64,000 bases of DNA, from assembly GCF_002850605.1 (NCBI RefSeq), contig NZ_NXGB01000001.1, forward strand, positions 434,001-498,000, read 5' to 3'. The position numbers and the translations under genes were made by a program. The notes under the pieces were generated by a model. It searched no databases. It had not been told where the DNA came from and saw only the letters and a list, made by a program, of their open reading frames with translations. The stretch comes from Pasteurella oralis (GTDB lineage Bacteria; Pseudomonadota; Gammaproteobacteria; Enterobacterales; Pasteurellaceae). Each line of letters begins with the position of its first letter. The first letter of the stretch is position 1. Positions 31,848 through 41,049 of this stretch are shown piece by piece.

Positions 31848-32615
31848 TTATTTTCCTTTTTTTGCAACAACTTGACTTAGAATGACTAATCCTAATGATA
31901 AGATAATCATAATTGTTGCTAACGCGTTAACTTCAGGTGTAACACCTGTTTTTACCAGTGAGAAAATTTTCAGTGGTAAAATTTCATAGCTTACACCACT
32001 AACAAATGATGAAACAACGACATCATCTAATGAAATAGTAAAGCTAAGTAACCAACCTGAAATGATAGCTGGTAATGCTAGTGGGAAAATAATTTTACGT
32101 AAAATCGTGATTTCACCTGCACCAAGATCTTTCGCCGCTTCAAGCATTTTGGCATCAAAACCTTTAAGGCGTGAAAAAATGGTCACTACTACATAAGGCA
32201 AACAGAATGTGATATGTGCCAATAATAATGATAAAAAGCCTAAATTAATGCCAACAATCATGAATAAAGCAAGGAGTGATACTGCCATAACGATATCTGG
32301 TGACATCATCACGATAAATAACATACCGCTTACTGCTTGTTTACCACGAAAACGGTAGCGATATAGTGCAATTGCAGTAAGTCCACCAATAATTGTCGCT
32401 ATTGTCGCAGCAAAAAATGCAATAGTGACAGAGTGGATTGCAGCTTGGATTAGCGTATCATTGTTAAACAAACGCTCATACCATTTCCAGCTAAAGCCTT
32501 TCCAAGTTAAACCATAACGATCATCATTAAACGAATTTGTCACTAAGATAATGATTGGGATATACAAATAAGCGTATACCACAAGCATAAAAATATTGCG
32601 TAGTAAACGGCTCAT
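31848..32615 (-). CDS. potC: Spermidine/putrescine ABC transporter permease PotC
   Basis: Inner-membrane subunit of the polyamine importer, 255 residues (264 in E. coli). It has about six membrane helices; visible markers are MLVVYAYLYIPIIILVTNSF at the start, the NDDRYGLTWKGFSWKWY segment, and the EAA loop [20 protein letters not shown] near residue 155. Its ATG overlaps the potB stop by one base (translational coupling). Third gene of potABC. Confidence 0.93.
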   Translation of the reverse strand: MSRLLRNIFMLVVYAYLYIPIIILVTNSFNDDRYGLTWKGFSWKWYERLFNNDTLIQAAIHSVTIAFFAATIATIIGGLTAIALYRYRFRGKQAVSGMLFIVMMSPDIVMAVSLLALFMIVGINLGFLSLLLAHITFCLPYVVVTIFSRLKGFDAKMLEAAKDLGAGEITILRKIIFPLALPAIISGWLLSFTISLDDVVVSSFVSGVSYEILPLKIFSLVKTGVTPEVNALATIMIILSLGLVILSQVVAKKGK

Positions 32616-33469
32616 TATTCCAACTCCATTTTCTTATTCATTAATTTACTTGCTTTGTAGTAAACAAAAATGAGCAATGCCATCAGAATGGTTAAACCAA
32701 TACTGATTGCAGAACCAAATGGCCAGTTACGTGAAATTAAGAATTCGCTCTTAATGACGTTACCGACTAATAAGACTTTTGCTCCACCTAATAGATCTGC
32801 AACGTAGAACATGCCCATTGCTGGTAATAATACTAATAAGCAGCCTGCGATGATACCTGGCATAGTTAGTGGAATAATCACTTTAATAAAACGCTGGAAT
32901 GCATTTGCGCCTAAATCTTTTGCAGCCTCGAGCAAACGATGATCTAGTTTTTCGATTGCCGCATAGAGTGGCAAAATCATAAATGGCAAGAGTAAATAAA
33001 CTAAGCCAATAACTACTGCAACTTCAGTATTTAAGATACGGATTGGAGTATCAATAATACCAAGTGCCATTAGTGTATTATTGAGAATACCTTTAACACC
33101 TAAAAAGATTTTCATACCATAAATACGAATTAGCGAGTTAGTCCAGAAAGGCAACACGACTAAAAAGAGTAGAAATGGGCGATATTTAGGGTTGATTTTA
33201 GTTAATAAGAACGCAAAAGGATAGCCAATGATTAAGCAGACAAGCGTTGCTAAGCCTGACATATACAATGAATTCCATACAACTTGAGCATAAAGTGGCT
33301 CAAATAGGCGTGCGTAGTTTTCAAATGTAAATGGCAGCGCATAAAAATGACTACTGTCACGAGTTAAAAAACTGACAATAAGAACCAATAGATTTGGCGC
33401 AAGTACAAAGAAAATCAACCAGCCAAAGATAACGGCAATAGTTGATTTTTGAAAGGCATTATTCTTCAT
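32615..33469 (-). CDS. potB: Spermidine/putrescine ABC transporter permease PotB
   Basis: The other membrane subunit, 284 residues (275 in E. coli). The EAA loop is [20 protein letters not shown] near residue 185; other family segments are [18 protein letters not shown] and [18 protein letters not shown]. It overlaps the end of potA by 11 bases and potC by one, so the three genes form one tight unit. Confidence 0.93.
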   Translation of the reverse strand: MKNNAFQKSTIAVIFGWLIFFVLAPNLLVLIVSFLTRDSSHFYALPFTFENYARLFEPLYAQVVWNSLYMSGLATLVCLIIGYPFAFLLTKINPKYRPFLLFLVVLPFWTNSLIRIYGMKIFLGVKGILNNTLMALGIIDTPIRILNTEVAVVIGLVYLLLPFMILPLYAAIEKLDHRLLEAAKDLGANAFQRFIKVIIPLTMPGIIAGCLLVLLPAMGMFYVADLLGGAKVLLVGNVIKSEFLISRNWPFGSAISIGLTILMALLIFVYYKASKLMNKKMELE

Positions 33470-34571
33470 CGCTCAACACAACCTCCCAGCCCTCGTGCCA
33501 TGTTAATGCCACTTTTTGACCTAAAGAGTGATCAATATTTGGATCGTCTTCATTAAAGAATTCGCTAACTAGCACAGTCATCCCATTATGATCTAATGTG
33601 ATATTAGATTCTAATGTCATACCTTTATAGTTACGATCAGCTACGTGTCCAATAATGGCTTTGGAGCTTTGATTTTCATCGAGTTCTTCGATCAGAATAT
33701 CTTCTGGGCGGAGTAAAACTTTCAATTTTTGTTCTGGTGTAACATCAAGTGTGGTGTAAATCTCGCAAATGCGACCTTCGACATTAGCGCGTACACGTTT
33801 TTCATCAATACGTTCTAGTACAGTGGCATTAAAAATATTGATTTCACCAATAAATTTAGCAACAAAGAGATTTTTAGGCTCTTCATAAATTTCACGTGGA
33901 GAACCATCTTGCTGGATATGACCTTTACGTAGCACGATAATACGATCAGACATTGTGAGTGCTTCTTCTTGATCATGGGTGACAAAAATGAATGTAATCC
34001 CTAATTTACGTTGCAATGCTTTTAATTCATTTTGCATTTGTTTACGTAATTTATAGTCCAGCGCAGAAAGCGATTCATCAAGTAACAATACTTTTGGTTT
34101 ATTTACAACGGCACGTGCGATAGCGATACGTTGTTGTTGACCCCCAGATAGTTGAGCAGGTTTGCTATCTGCATATTCTTCAAGTTGAACCATACGTAAT
34201 GCTTCTAATACACGAGGTTTAATTTCTGCATTAGGCACTTTTTGCATACGTAAGCCGAATGCCACATTTTCAAAAATTGTCATATGTGGAAATAGGGCAT
34301 AACTTTGAAAAACAGTATTGACATGACGATGTTCAGCAGGAATGTTTGTGATATCTTCACCGTCAAGAATAATATGACCAGAATCTAATTCTTCTAAGCC
34401 TGCAAGTAATCGTAAAACCGTAGTTTTACCACAACCAGAAGGACCAAGAATGGTTAAAAACTCCCCATTATTGATAGTTAAATTAAAGTTTTCAATGATA
34501 GTTTTATTACCATAGGATTTAGTAATAGAACGAAGCTCAATAATAGGCTTGTTTTGAACTGAACTTTCCAC
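33459..34571 (-). CDS. potA: Spermidine/putrescine ABC transporter ATPase PotA
   Basis: ATPase that drives polyamine import, 370 residues (378 in E. coli). Motifs: Walker [10 protein letters not shown] near residue 38, Q-loop [13 protein letters not shown], signature LSGGQQQR, Walker [13 protein letters not shown], switch FVTHDQEEA, then the regulatory TOBE-type C-terminal domain ([15 protein letters not shown]). The only start I find is a GTG at 34571; the nearest ribosome site (AGGGAG) is 13 bases away, so initiation may be weak. The usual E. coli N-terminal extension is shortened. Confidence 0.93.
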   Translation of the reverse strand: MESSVQNKPIIELRSITKSYGNKTIIENFNLTINNGEFLTILGPSGCGKTTVLRLLAGLEELDSGHIILDGEDITNIPAEHRHVNTVFQSYALFPHMTIFENVAFGLRMQKVPNAEIKPRVLEALRMVQLEEYADSKPAQLSGGQQQRIAIARAVVNKPKVLLLDESLSALDYKLRKQMQNELKALQRKLGITFIFVTHDQEEALTMSDRIIVLRKGHIQQDGSPREIYEEPKNLFVAKFIGEINIFNATVLERIDEKRVRANVEGRICEIYTTLDVTPEQKLKVLLRPEDILIEELDENQSSKAIIGHVADRNYKGMTLESNITLDHNGMTVLVSEFFNEDDPNIDHSLGQKVALTWHEGWEVVLSDEE

Positions 34572-34897
34572 TAGCTTTGGTTTTCTCCCTAATGTACCGA
34601 TGATTTAGGTATTGAGTAGAAACAAATGCCAACAGAGAAACTGTTGGCGCTTACGATTAAAAAATAAATGCTAATGATATAGCGATTATTTAATAAATAA
34701 AAGTGATTTTATAAAAAAATTAAAGGAAAAAAGAGAATTACTTCAGTGAGAAACAATATGATTTTCAAACAGCATTTTGTAGTCTAAAGACAAATTATAG
34801 CTTTTGCCAAAATTAACGGAAAAAGTTGTGATATATCAATGAATAGAGAAAGATTTGCCGTTAGACTTAAACAATTATTTTGTCGCGAGTAAATTTT
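34572..34897. other. potA-pepT divergent intergenic region (326 bp)
   Basis: No gene is visible. A perfect hairpin (34628-34648; GCCAACAG, loop AGAAA, CTGTTGGC) lies in the potA leader, 57 bases upstream of its start codon. The rest is AT-rich and should hold the two divergent promoters, which I cannot place with confidence. Confidence 0.5.
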
Positions 34898-36136
34898 ATG
34901 TTGAATGAAGATCAAGAATATCGATTATTAGAGCGTTTTTTGCACTACACGACTTATGATACTCAATCTAAAGTTGGTGCTAAGCTTTCGCCGAGTTCAC
35001 AAGGGCAATTGAAATTAGCGAAACACTTGCAGCAGGAGTTAGTCGCTTTAGGTTTAAAAGAGATTGAAGTATCAAAAAATGCTGTTGTAACAGCCTTCCT
35101 TCCTTCTAATATTGATCCTAACTCTCCAACTATTGGTTTAATTGCTCATTTAGATACCGCAACTGAATGTAGTGGTAAAAATGTGCAAGCTGAAGTGATT
35201 GAAAATTATCGTGGAGGCGATATTGCATTGGGAATGGGAGAAGAATTTATTAGCCCTGCACATTATCATTTTTTACATCAATTAGTTGGGAAAACATTGA
35301 TTGTTGCTGATGGTAATACGTTATTAGGGGCGGATAATAAAGCTGGAATTGCAGAAATTATGACCGCACTTTCAGTATTGAAAGATAATAATTTACCACA
35401 TTGTAATATTCGAGTGGCTTTTACGCCTGATGAAGAAATTGGATTAGGTATGCAATTTTTCCCATTGGAAAATTTCTCTTGTGATTGGGCATATACCATC
35501 GATGGCGGTGAAGTAGGCGAATTAGAATATGAGAATTTTAATGCAGCAAGCGCAGTTGTTACGATTGAAGGAATTAATATTCATACAGGCTCTGCGAAAG
35601 ATAAAATGATTAATGCGTTAAGTTTAGCCTGTAAGTTTCAACAAGGTTTTCCTAGTGAGGAAACACCAGAAAGAACGGAGGGCAAACAGGGATTTTATCA
35701 TCTCAGTCGCTTTATTGGTGATGTAGAAAAAGCTGAATTACATTATTTGATTCGTGATTTTGAGCAAGAAGGATTTTTACAACGTAAAGCATTTATTCAG
35801 CAACTTGTTGATGAGTTTAATACGAAGAAATCATTGAAAAAACCTGTATTAGTCGAAATTACAGATAGTTATAAGAATATGAATGATGTTGTTAAAACTG
35901 TGCCGCAGGCTGTTGAACTTGCAGATAAAGCAATGTTGCGATGTGGTATTCAACCTATTCATAAAGCGATTCGAGGCGGTACAGATGGCGCATGGCTAGC
36001 AGAAAAAGGATTAGCATGTCCAAACATCTTTACTGGTGGTTATAATTTTCACAGTAAGCATGAGTTGATTACTTTAGAAGGGATGAAAAGTGCAGTGAAT
36101 GTGATTACAACAATCGTTGCATTGGCTTTGGAATAA
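34898..36136 (+). CDS. pepT: Peptidase T (tripeptide aminopeptidase) PepT
   Basis: Cytosolic di-zinc M20 aminopeptidase that removes the N-terminal residue of tripeptides. The 412 residues (408 in E. coli) show the metal and active-site segments: IAHLDTATECSGKN, LLGADNKAGIAEIMTAL, AFTPDEEIGLGMQFF, YTIDGGEVGELEYENFNAA, and the C-terminal IRGGTDGAWL, GGYNFHSKHE. The frame opens at a TTG at 34880; I chose the ATG of MLNEDQEYRLLERFLHY. A USS at 35363-35371 is in frame as MTALSV. Convergent with letB. Confidence 0.94.
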   Translation: MLNEDQEYRLLERFLHYTTYDTQSKVGAKLSPSSQGQLKLAKHLQQELVALGLKEIEVSKNAVVTAFLPSNIDPNSPTIGLIAHLDTATECSGKNVQAEVIENYRGGDIALGMGEEFISPAHYHFLHQLVGKTLIVADGNTLLGADNKAGIAEIMTALSVLKDNNLPHCNIRVAFTPDEEIGLGMQFFPLENFSCDWAYTIDGGEVGELEYENFNAASAVVTIEGINIHTGSAKDKMINALSLACKFQQGFPSEETPERTEGKQGFYHLSRFIGDVEKAELHYLIRDFEQEGFLQRKAFIQQLVDEFNTKKSLKKPVLVEITDSYKNMNDVVKTVPQAVELADKAMLRCGIQPIHKAIRGGTDGAWLAEKGLACPNIFTGGYNFHSKHELITLEGMKSAVNVITTIVALALE

Positions 36137-36163
36137 TCATTCTTTTCACCGAAATTGGAGGCA

Positions 36164-36204
36164 AAACAGACCGCACTTTGTTCATCAAGTGCGGTCTGTT
36201 TTTT
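36164..36204. terminator. Bidirectional USS-pair terminator between pepT and letB
   Basis: AAACAGACCGCACTT (36164-36178) and AAGTGCGGTCTGTTT (36187-36201) form a perfect 15-bp stem, loop of eight, ending in T on the right. Both arms contain an exact USS. It serves the convergent pepT and letB. Confidence 0.9.
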
Positions 36205-36217
36205 ACAAATTTTACGC

Positions 36218-38872
36218 TTATTTTGGTAATGCGCCAGAATTCCATTGTGGCGCATCAGCTGGGCGTTTGATTTGTAGTAAAAAGTGTTGATTAGCTTTTG
36301 CAGCAGGTTGAATGACAGTAGTTGTTGGTGTAGAGAAGGCAATGCCTCCTTTCAATAATTGCTGTACTGAGCCTGTGTTGACTTCTGCACCGCTTAACCC
36401 AAAGCTAAAATCATAGCCTGCGGCAATCCAGAATTCTGAATTTTCGCGTACCAAATGTTTATATTTTTGTGCAATTAGAATATGGACAAAGACACGATCA
36501 CCTAGCTCATTTAATTTAATTTGATTTATCGTGCCCACTTCTACACCTCGATATAATACAGGTGATCCTGTTGTGATATTAAGTGCATCATGGGTTTCCA
36601 ATACGAGTGGGAAGCCTTGGGCGTATTGATTATTTTTACGTGGTGCAGATTGAATCAATTGGAATTGCGTTTTTGTTTTTCCAGAACCCATTTCAACATC
36701 AATATAAGGTTGTAATAAGCTCTCTAAATTTTCAATGCCCCCTGCTGAAATTTGTGGTGAAATTAGCGTAAATCGGCTACCTTCTTTTGCCACTAATGCC
36801 ATGTATTGTGGGTTAATTAATGCTTTTGCGATAACTTTATTACTTTTCGTGTCTAAATTAATTTGATCAATTTCGCCGATAGTTAAACCGAGGTAGCGTA
36901 AGCTCATTCCTTTAACTAAATTAGTTGCGTCATCAGTTGTGAAAGTGAGTTGCTGTCCTGCTGATTTTGCACGTAATTCATTTGGATAAAGAGTATTAGG
37001 TGAACCATTTCCAGTATTATCAAAACTCACCGCACCTTTTAGCGAGCGAGCAATAGGCGTTGCCTGAATACTAATCCCTTTTGCAGTAATATCAATTTGA
37101 GCTGCACTTTCTACCCAGAAAATACTTTTACTGGTTAATAACTCTCGATGTTTTGGATAAATAAAAACATCGACCTCAAATGTTTTAGCTTTTGGGCGAA
37201 TTTCTAAAATTTTCCCTACTTCATATTGGCGGTATAGTACTAACGAACCCTGACTAATACTTGGTAATGTCGCAGTTGTTAAGGTAATTGTTGGGGTTAA
37301 TTTACCATCTGTAATACCAGATTCAGCATGAGTAATATCTTTATATAAAGGGTAGTGAGCGAGTGGTTGTCCCTGATTTTGTTGACCACCCAAGACACGA
37401 ATACCTCCTTGTAGCCATTTTTCTGGTGAAGCAGCTTCAAATCGTAATCCATTTACATCTAAGTTGATATCTAAATTAGACGCGGCGATAAAGCGAGTAT
37501 CTTGGTGAATTAAATGGCGATATTTTTCTGCAATAGCAATTTTAAAAGTTACCCCTTCAATATCAAGAGTTTGGGCGATAATTTCTCCAATAGTGATATT
37601 GTTATAGTAAATAGGTTGACCTTCACTTACACCATAAGTTTCTGGGGAAGTTAATGTTAAAACCAGTGTATTAGGTTGTTGCAGTAATAATTCATTTTCT
37701 TTAATAACGGTAAAGCTGGTTTGTGGTTCACCTAGACCGGCAATCACTTCAAAATATTCGCCACGTAACAAATTTTGAATATTGGCAAGATCACCTAAAC
37801 TCAGTTTTTTATTACGTAAAACAATATTGGTTTTGTTGGTAAAAAGATCGACTGTTAACGGATCAACGAGTAATGTTCCAGTTAATAGCTCAGCATTATT
37901 TTCGATTTCATTAAGCTCTGACAAAACGCCAATTTGTTTATTTTGGTAATATACGCTGGTTTGTCCCGTTTGTAGTCCTGATGTATTTGGTAGCGTAATT
38001 GTTATCGGAATTCCACGTTTAGCCGCATTGAAATTCGCGTAAAGTGTAAATTTGTCATGATTTTGTGCAAGTTCGCTATGACTTGGCGAATCAAAAGCTA
38101 CAGCACCTTGTACAATTGCATTTAAGCTATCAACATTGATATTAATGCCAGATAAACCAATTTGTGCATCAATGCCACTAATATTCCAGAAGTGGCTGTC
38201 TTTTTTGACAAAATGAGCGTAGGCTTTATCAATAACTAAGTTGATTGATACTTTCTTACCATCCTCAACAAAACGGTAATCGTAGATTTTACCAACAGGT
38301 AATTTTTTAAAATAGACAGACGCACCAATTGAAATTGAGCCCAGATCATCTGCTAATAAATGCACTAATAGATCACCATCATCAACTTGCGCAATAGGAC
38401 CTTCTGTTTCAGCCACAAATTTATCTTCGCTGTCACCATCACCTGGTTGTAAAGTGATATAGTTGCCTGACACTAAAGCATCGATGCCCGAGATTCCAGC
38501 CAGTGAGGCGCTTGGTTTCACTAACCAAAACTTGGTGTTTTCACGTAAAACGGTTTTAGCTTCAGGATAGATATTAGCAATAACCTCAACTTGTTTGAGG
38601 TCATTCGTAAAACTGACTTTTTTAACAACGCCAATTTGTAATCCTTGATAACGAACTTGTGTTTTACCCGCAACTAATCCTTCACCATTAGCAAAAGTGA
38701 TTTTGATAGTATATCCCTGCTCTTGAATGATTTGGAAAAAAAGTATTGCGCCAATACAAAGTGCAATAAAGGGCAAGAGCCAGAAAGGTGAAATTCGTCT
38801 GACTTGCTTTAAATTGGCTTTTGCTTCCGTATAAATTTGTTCAACAGCGTCATTGTGATGATTGTTTGTCAT
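36218..38872 (-). CDS. letB: Intermembrane lipid-transport protein LetB (YebT), seven MCE domains
   Basis: A periplasm-spanning MCE tunnel thought to move phospholipids between the two membranes. The 884 residues (877 in E. coli) begin with a cytoplasmic stretch and one membrane helix (PFWLLPFIALCIGAILFFQI, about residues 30-50). I count seven MCE repeats by their recurring core: QVRYQGLQIGVV, VYFKKLPVGKI, VYYQNKQIGVL, IYYNNITIGEI, VLYRQYEVGKI, LRYLGLTIGEI and VLYRGVEVGTI. That number marks LetB and excludes the three-domain PqiB. It overlaps letA by 23 bases. Confidence 0.93.
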   Translation of the reverse strand: MTNNHHNDAVEQIYTEAKANLKQVRRISPFWLLPFIALCIGAILFFQIIQEQGYTIKITFANGEGLVAGKTQVRYQGLQIGVVKKVSFTNDLKQVEVIANIYPEAKTVLRENTKFWLVKPSASLAGISGIDALVSGNYITLQPGDGDSEDKFVAETEGPIAQVDDGDLLVHLLADDLGSISIGASVYFKKLPVGKIYDYRFVEDGKKVSINLVIDKAYAHFVKKDSHFWNISGIDAQIGLSGININVDSLNAIVQGAVAFDSPSHSELAQNHDKFTLYANFNAAKRGIPITITLPNTSGLQTGQTSVYYQNKQIGVLSELNEIENNAELLTGTLLVDPLTVDLFTNKTNIVLRNKKLSLGDLANIQNLLRGEYFEVIAGLGEPQTSFTVIKENELLLQQPNTLVLTLTSPETYGVSEGQPIYYNNITIGEIIAQTLDIEGVTFKIAIAEKYRHLIHQDTRFIAASNLDINLDVNGLRFEAASPEKWLQGGIRVLGGQQNQGQPLAHYPLYKDITHAESGITDGKLTPTITLTTATLPSISQGSLVLYRQYEVGKILEIRPKAKTFEVDVFIYPKHRELLTSKSIFWVESAAQIDITAKGISIQATPIARSLKGAVSFDNTGNGSPNTLYPNELRAKSAGQQLTFTTDDATNLVKGMSLRYLGLTIGEIDQINLDTKSNKVIAKALINPQYMALVAKEGSRFTLISPQISAGGIENLESLLQPYIDVEMGSGKTKTQFQLIQSAPRKNNQYAQGFPLVLETHDALNITTGSPVLYRGVEVGTINQIKLNELGDRVFVHILIAQKYKHLVRENSEFWIAAGYDFSFGLSGAEVNTGSVQQLLKGGIAFSTPTTTVIQPAAKANQHFLLQIKRPADAPQWNSGALPK

Positions 38873-40106
38873 AGATTTTCCAAATTAAGCGACTATCAAA
38901 TTGTGAAGTCGATATCATAGTTAAAAATACGGCAATACCAAAGTAGAATGCCGCAGGTCCTACAGAGAAATCAATGATTTGTCCACGTGCAACTAGGGAC
39001 ATCATTAAGGCTAGTACAAAGAGATCAAGCATGGACCAGCGACCTACAAAGTGTACAAAATGTAATAAACGCATTTGCCATTTTATGGCGTGTTTTAATT
39101 GAAAATGTACACAAATCAGCAAATACAGCATGATAATAATTTTACTAATGGGAACAAAAATACTTGCTACAAAGACAACAAAAGCAATTAAATAACTCCC
39201 CATGTTGATAAAACTCAATACACCAGACATTAATGTATCTTCGCTTGGTGCACCATTTAAATAAACGACTGACATTGGCAAAATATTCGCTGGGATAATC
39301 ATAATAATGCCCGCGATTAGAGTTGCCCATGTACGCTGCAATTTAATCTCTGGTGATAAATGGAGGTAAGACTGGCAGCGTGGACAAATTGCTCGTTGCT
39401 TATCATCATAATCCGCTTGAGCGAAGCTATATTGACATTCAGTACAAAAGTGCGGTTGATTATCTGTTGGTATTTCGGTTAATGGATGGTTATTGGGATA
39501 AAAGTCATTCCAAAGTGCTTTGGGATTTAGTTTAATAAAAAGCAATGTTGTCAGTAGTGCTGTAAAGACGAAAGCAATTAAGTAAATGTCGATTTGCAAC
39601 GTGGCGTATTCACGTACTTTGAACATTGTTACTGCAAGAGCGACTAAATAAACATCAAACATCACCCAAGGTTTAATATAAGTAAGTGAAATTAACAGAT
39701 TACGAGGTTTGATGCGAAGAAGTTGGGAAATCCGTAATAAAATTACTAGTAAAGCAAAAGAAATAGGCATAAAAACGGCACAAATGAAAACGAGAAATGC
39801 CGTATAAGGATAACCTTGAGTTGCCATTTTCCATACACCACCCCAAACAGAGGCATCAATTTTCGAACCTAAGAGATCAATACTGAGTAAAGGATAATTG
39901 AGCGCGAAAGGCATTAGAATCAAAATAGATAAAGCTAACATGGCACAACGATGTAAGCTCCAGCGATCTGTTGAACTCAGTGCATTGTGGCAACGTGGGC
40001 ATTCAGCATACTGTTGCTCCTGCAATGGAGGAAAAGAAACAACCGCATCACAATCAGAGCAACAGACTAATTCATTTGTAGGTTTGTGAGATATGGTGTT
40101 TATCAT
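38850..40106 (-). CDS. letA: Lipid-transport membrane protein LetA (YebS)
   Basis: Inner-membrane partner of LetB, of the PqiA family, thought to load lipid into the LetB tunnel. The 418 residues (427 in E. coli) carry two tandem halves. Each half has a zinc-ribbon pair (CSDC with CPRC near residues 16-38; CTEC with CPRC near residues 218-242) followed by four membrane helices. It is upstream of letB and divergent from proQ; E. coli keeps the same genes together (yebT, yebS, proQ, prc), with msrC between, which is absent here. A USS (39448-39456) lies within the gene. Confidence 0.92.
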   Translation of the reverse strand: MINTISHKPTNELVCCSDCDAVVSFPPLQEQQYAECPRCHNALSSTDRWSLHRCAMLALSILILMPFALNYPLLSIDLLGSKIDASVWGGVWKMATQGYPYTAFLVFICAVFMPISFALLVILLRISQLLRIKPRNLLISLTYIKPWVMFDVYLVALAVTMFKVREYATLQIDIYLIAFVFTALLTTLLFIKLNPKALWNDFYPNNHPLTEIPTDNQPHFCTECQYSFAQADYDDKQRAICPRCQSYLHLSPEIKLQRTWATLIAGIIMIIPANILPMSVVYLNGAPSEDTLMSGVLSFINMGSYLIAFVVFVASIFVPISKIIIMLYLLICVHFQLKHAIKWQMRLLHFVHFVGRWSMLDLFVLALMMSLVARGQIIDFSVGPAAFYFGIAVFLTMISTSQFDSRLIWKIYDKQSSQ

Positions 40107-40251
40107 ATGAGTTAACGCACTAGAATCAACATTAAAGAAGGGATATTCTATACTGTCTAAAAAAATTTGGGAATAGCCATTATAACTGCGCTAAAAGCAG
40201 TATTACTTTCTATTTAGAAACGTAAATTAACGTATTTATATGATTATATAA

Positions 40252-40281
40252 TTGTCATTTTTTCTGAAAGTGAGCTAAACT
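40252..40281 (+). promoter_or_regulatory. Putative proQ promoter
   Basis: TTGTCA (40252-40257, five of six) and TAAACT (40276-40281, four of six) are 18 bases apart. They would give a leader of roughly 38 bases before proQ. Confidence 0.4.
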
Positions 40282-40325
40282 ATGTCGAGTTTTTTCTAGT
40301 AGAAATGTATATTCAGGAAGAGAGA

Positions 40326-40961
40326 ATGAGCGAACTCCAAAAATTAACAAATAATAAAGAAATCATTGCTTATTTAGTGGAAAAATTTCCACTTTGTTTT
40401 TCATTGGAAGGCGAGGCAAAACCATTGAAAATAGGGTTGTTCCAAGACTTAGCCGAAGCGTTGAAAGATGATGAACGTGTGAGTAAAACTCAATTGCGCC
40501 AAGCATTACGTGCTTATACATCGAATTGGCGTTATTTACATGGTTGTAAGTTAGGTGCAGAACGTATTGATTTACAAGGTAATGCTTGTGGTGTATTAGA
40601 GCAAGAGCATGCCGCGCATGCTGCCACTCAGCTTGCAGAAGCAAAAGCGAAAGTCGCAGAAAAACGCGCGGCAGAGAAAGCTGCTAACCCAGAGAAAAAA
40701 CGTCCTGTTCGCTATACAGAAGCAAAATTAGCGCAAACAAAAGAAGCCAGAACTGAGAGAAAACCAAAACTGGTACGTAAACCAAAAGTAAAATTAAATA
40801 CGGTTGATTTCTCAACATTGCAAAAAGGTGATTCAGTGAAAGTCAAGGTCGGAGGCAGGCCTAAAAATGCTATTGTATTAGAGATAGTGAAAGAATCAGC
40901 TCGAGTACAATTAGATAATGGGGTTGTTATTAATGTTTCAGCTGAACATTTATTTGCATAA
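40326..40961 (+). CDS. proQ: RNA chaperone ProQ
   Basis: A FinO-family RNA-binding protein that stabilises many small RNAs and mRNA 3' ends. The 211 residues divide into the N-terminal FinO domain (to about 120; ALRAYTSNWRYLHGCKLGAERIDL is its hallmark), a Lys/Arg/Ala-rich linker, and a C-terminal Tudor-like domain (GDSVKVKVGGRPKNAIVLEI). I start at MSELQKL, with AGGAAGAG upstream; the frame opens seven codons earlier. It precedes prc, as in E. coli. Confidence 0.95.
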   Translation: MSELQKLTNNKEIIAYLVEKFPLCFSLEGEAKPLKIGLFQDLAEALKDDERVSKTQLRQALRAYTSNWRYLHGCKLGAERIDLQGNACGVLEQEHAAHAATQLAEAKAKVAEKRAAEKAANPEKKRPVRYTEAKLAQTKEARTERKPKLVRKPKVKLNTVDFSTLQKGDSVKVKVGGRPKNAIVLEIVKESARVQLDNGVVINVSAEHLFA

Positions 40962-40977
40962 ATTTAAATGAAGATGA

Positions 40978-41003
40978 AAATGCCATCATGCTCGATGGCA
41001 TTT
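40978..41003 (+). terminator. Hairpin between proQ and prc
   Basis: AAATGCCATC (40978-40987) and GATGGCATTT (40994-41003) form a perfect 10-bp stem with a 6-base loop. The T tract is weak, so it may only partly stop transcription into prc. Confidence 0.5.
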
Positions 41004-41049
41004 GTGTATTTTAAGTTATAAGTTATATTCTCTTTTTTAGGAATCATAA

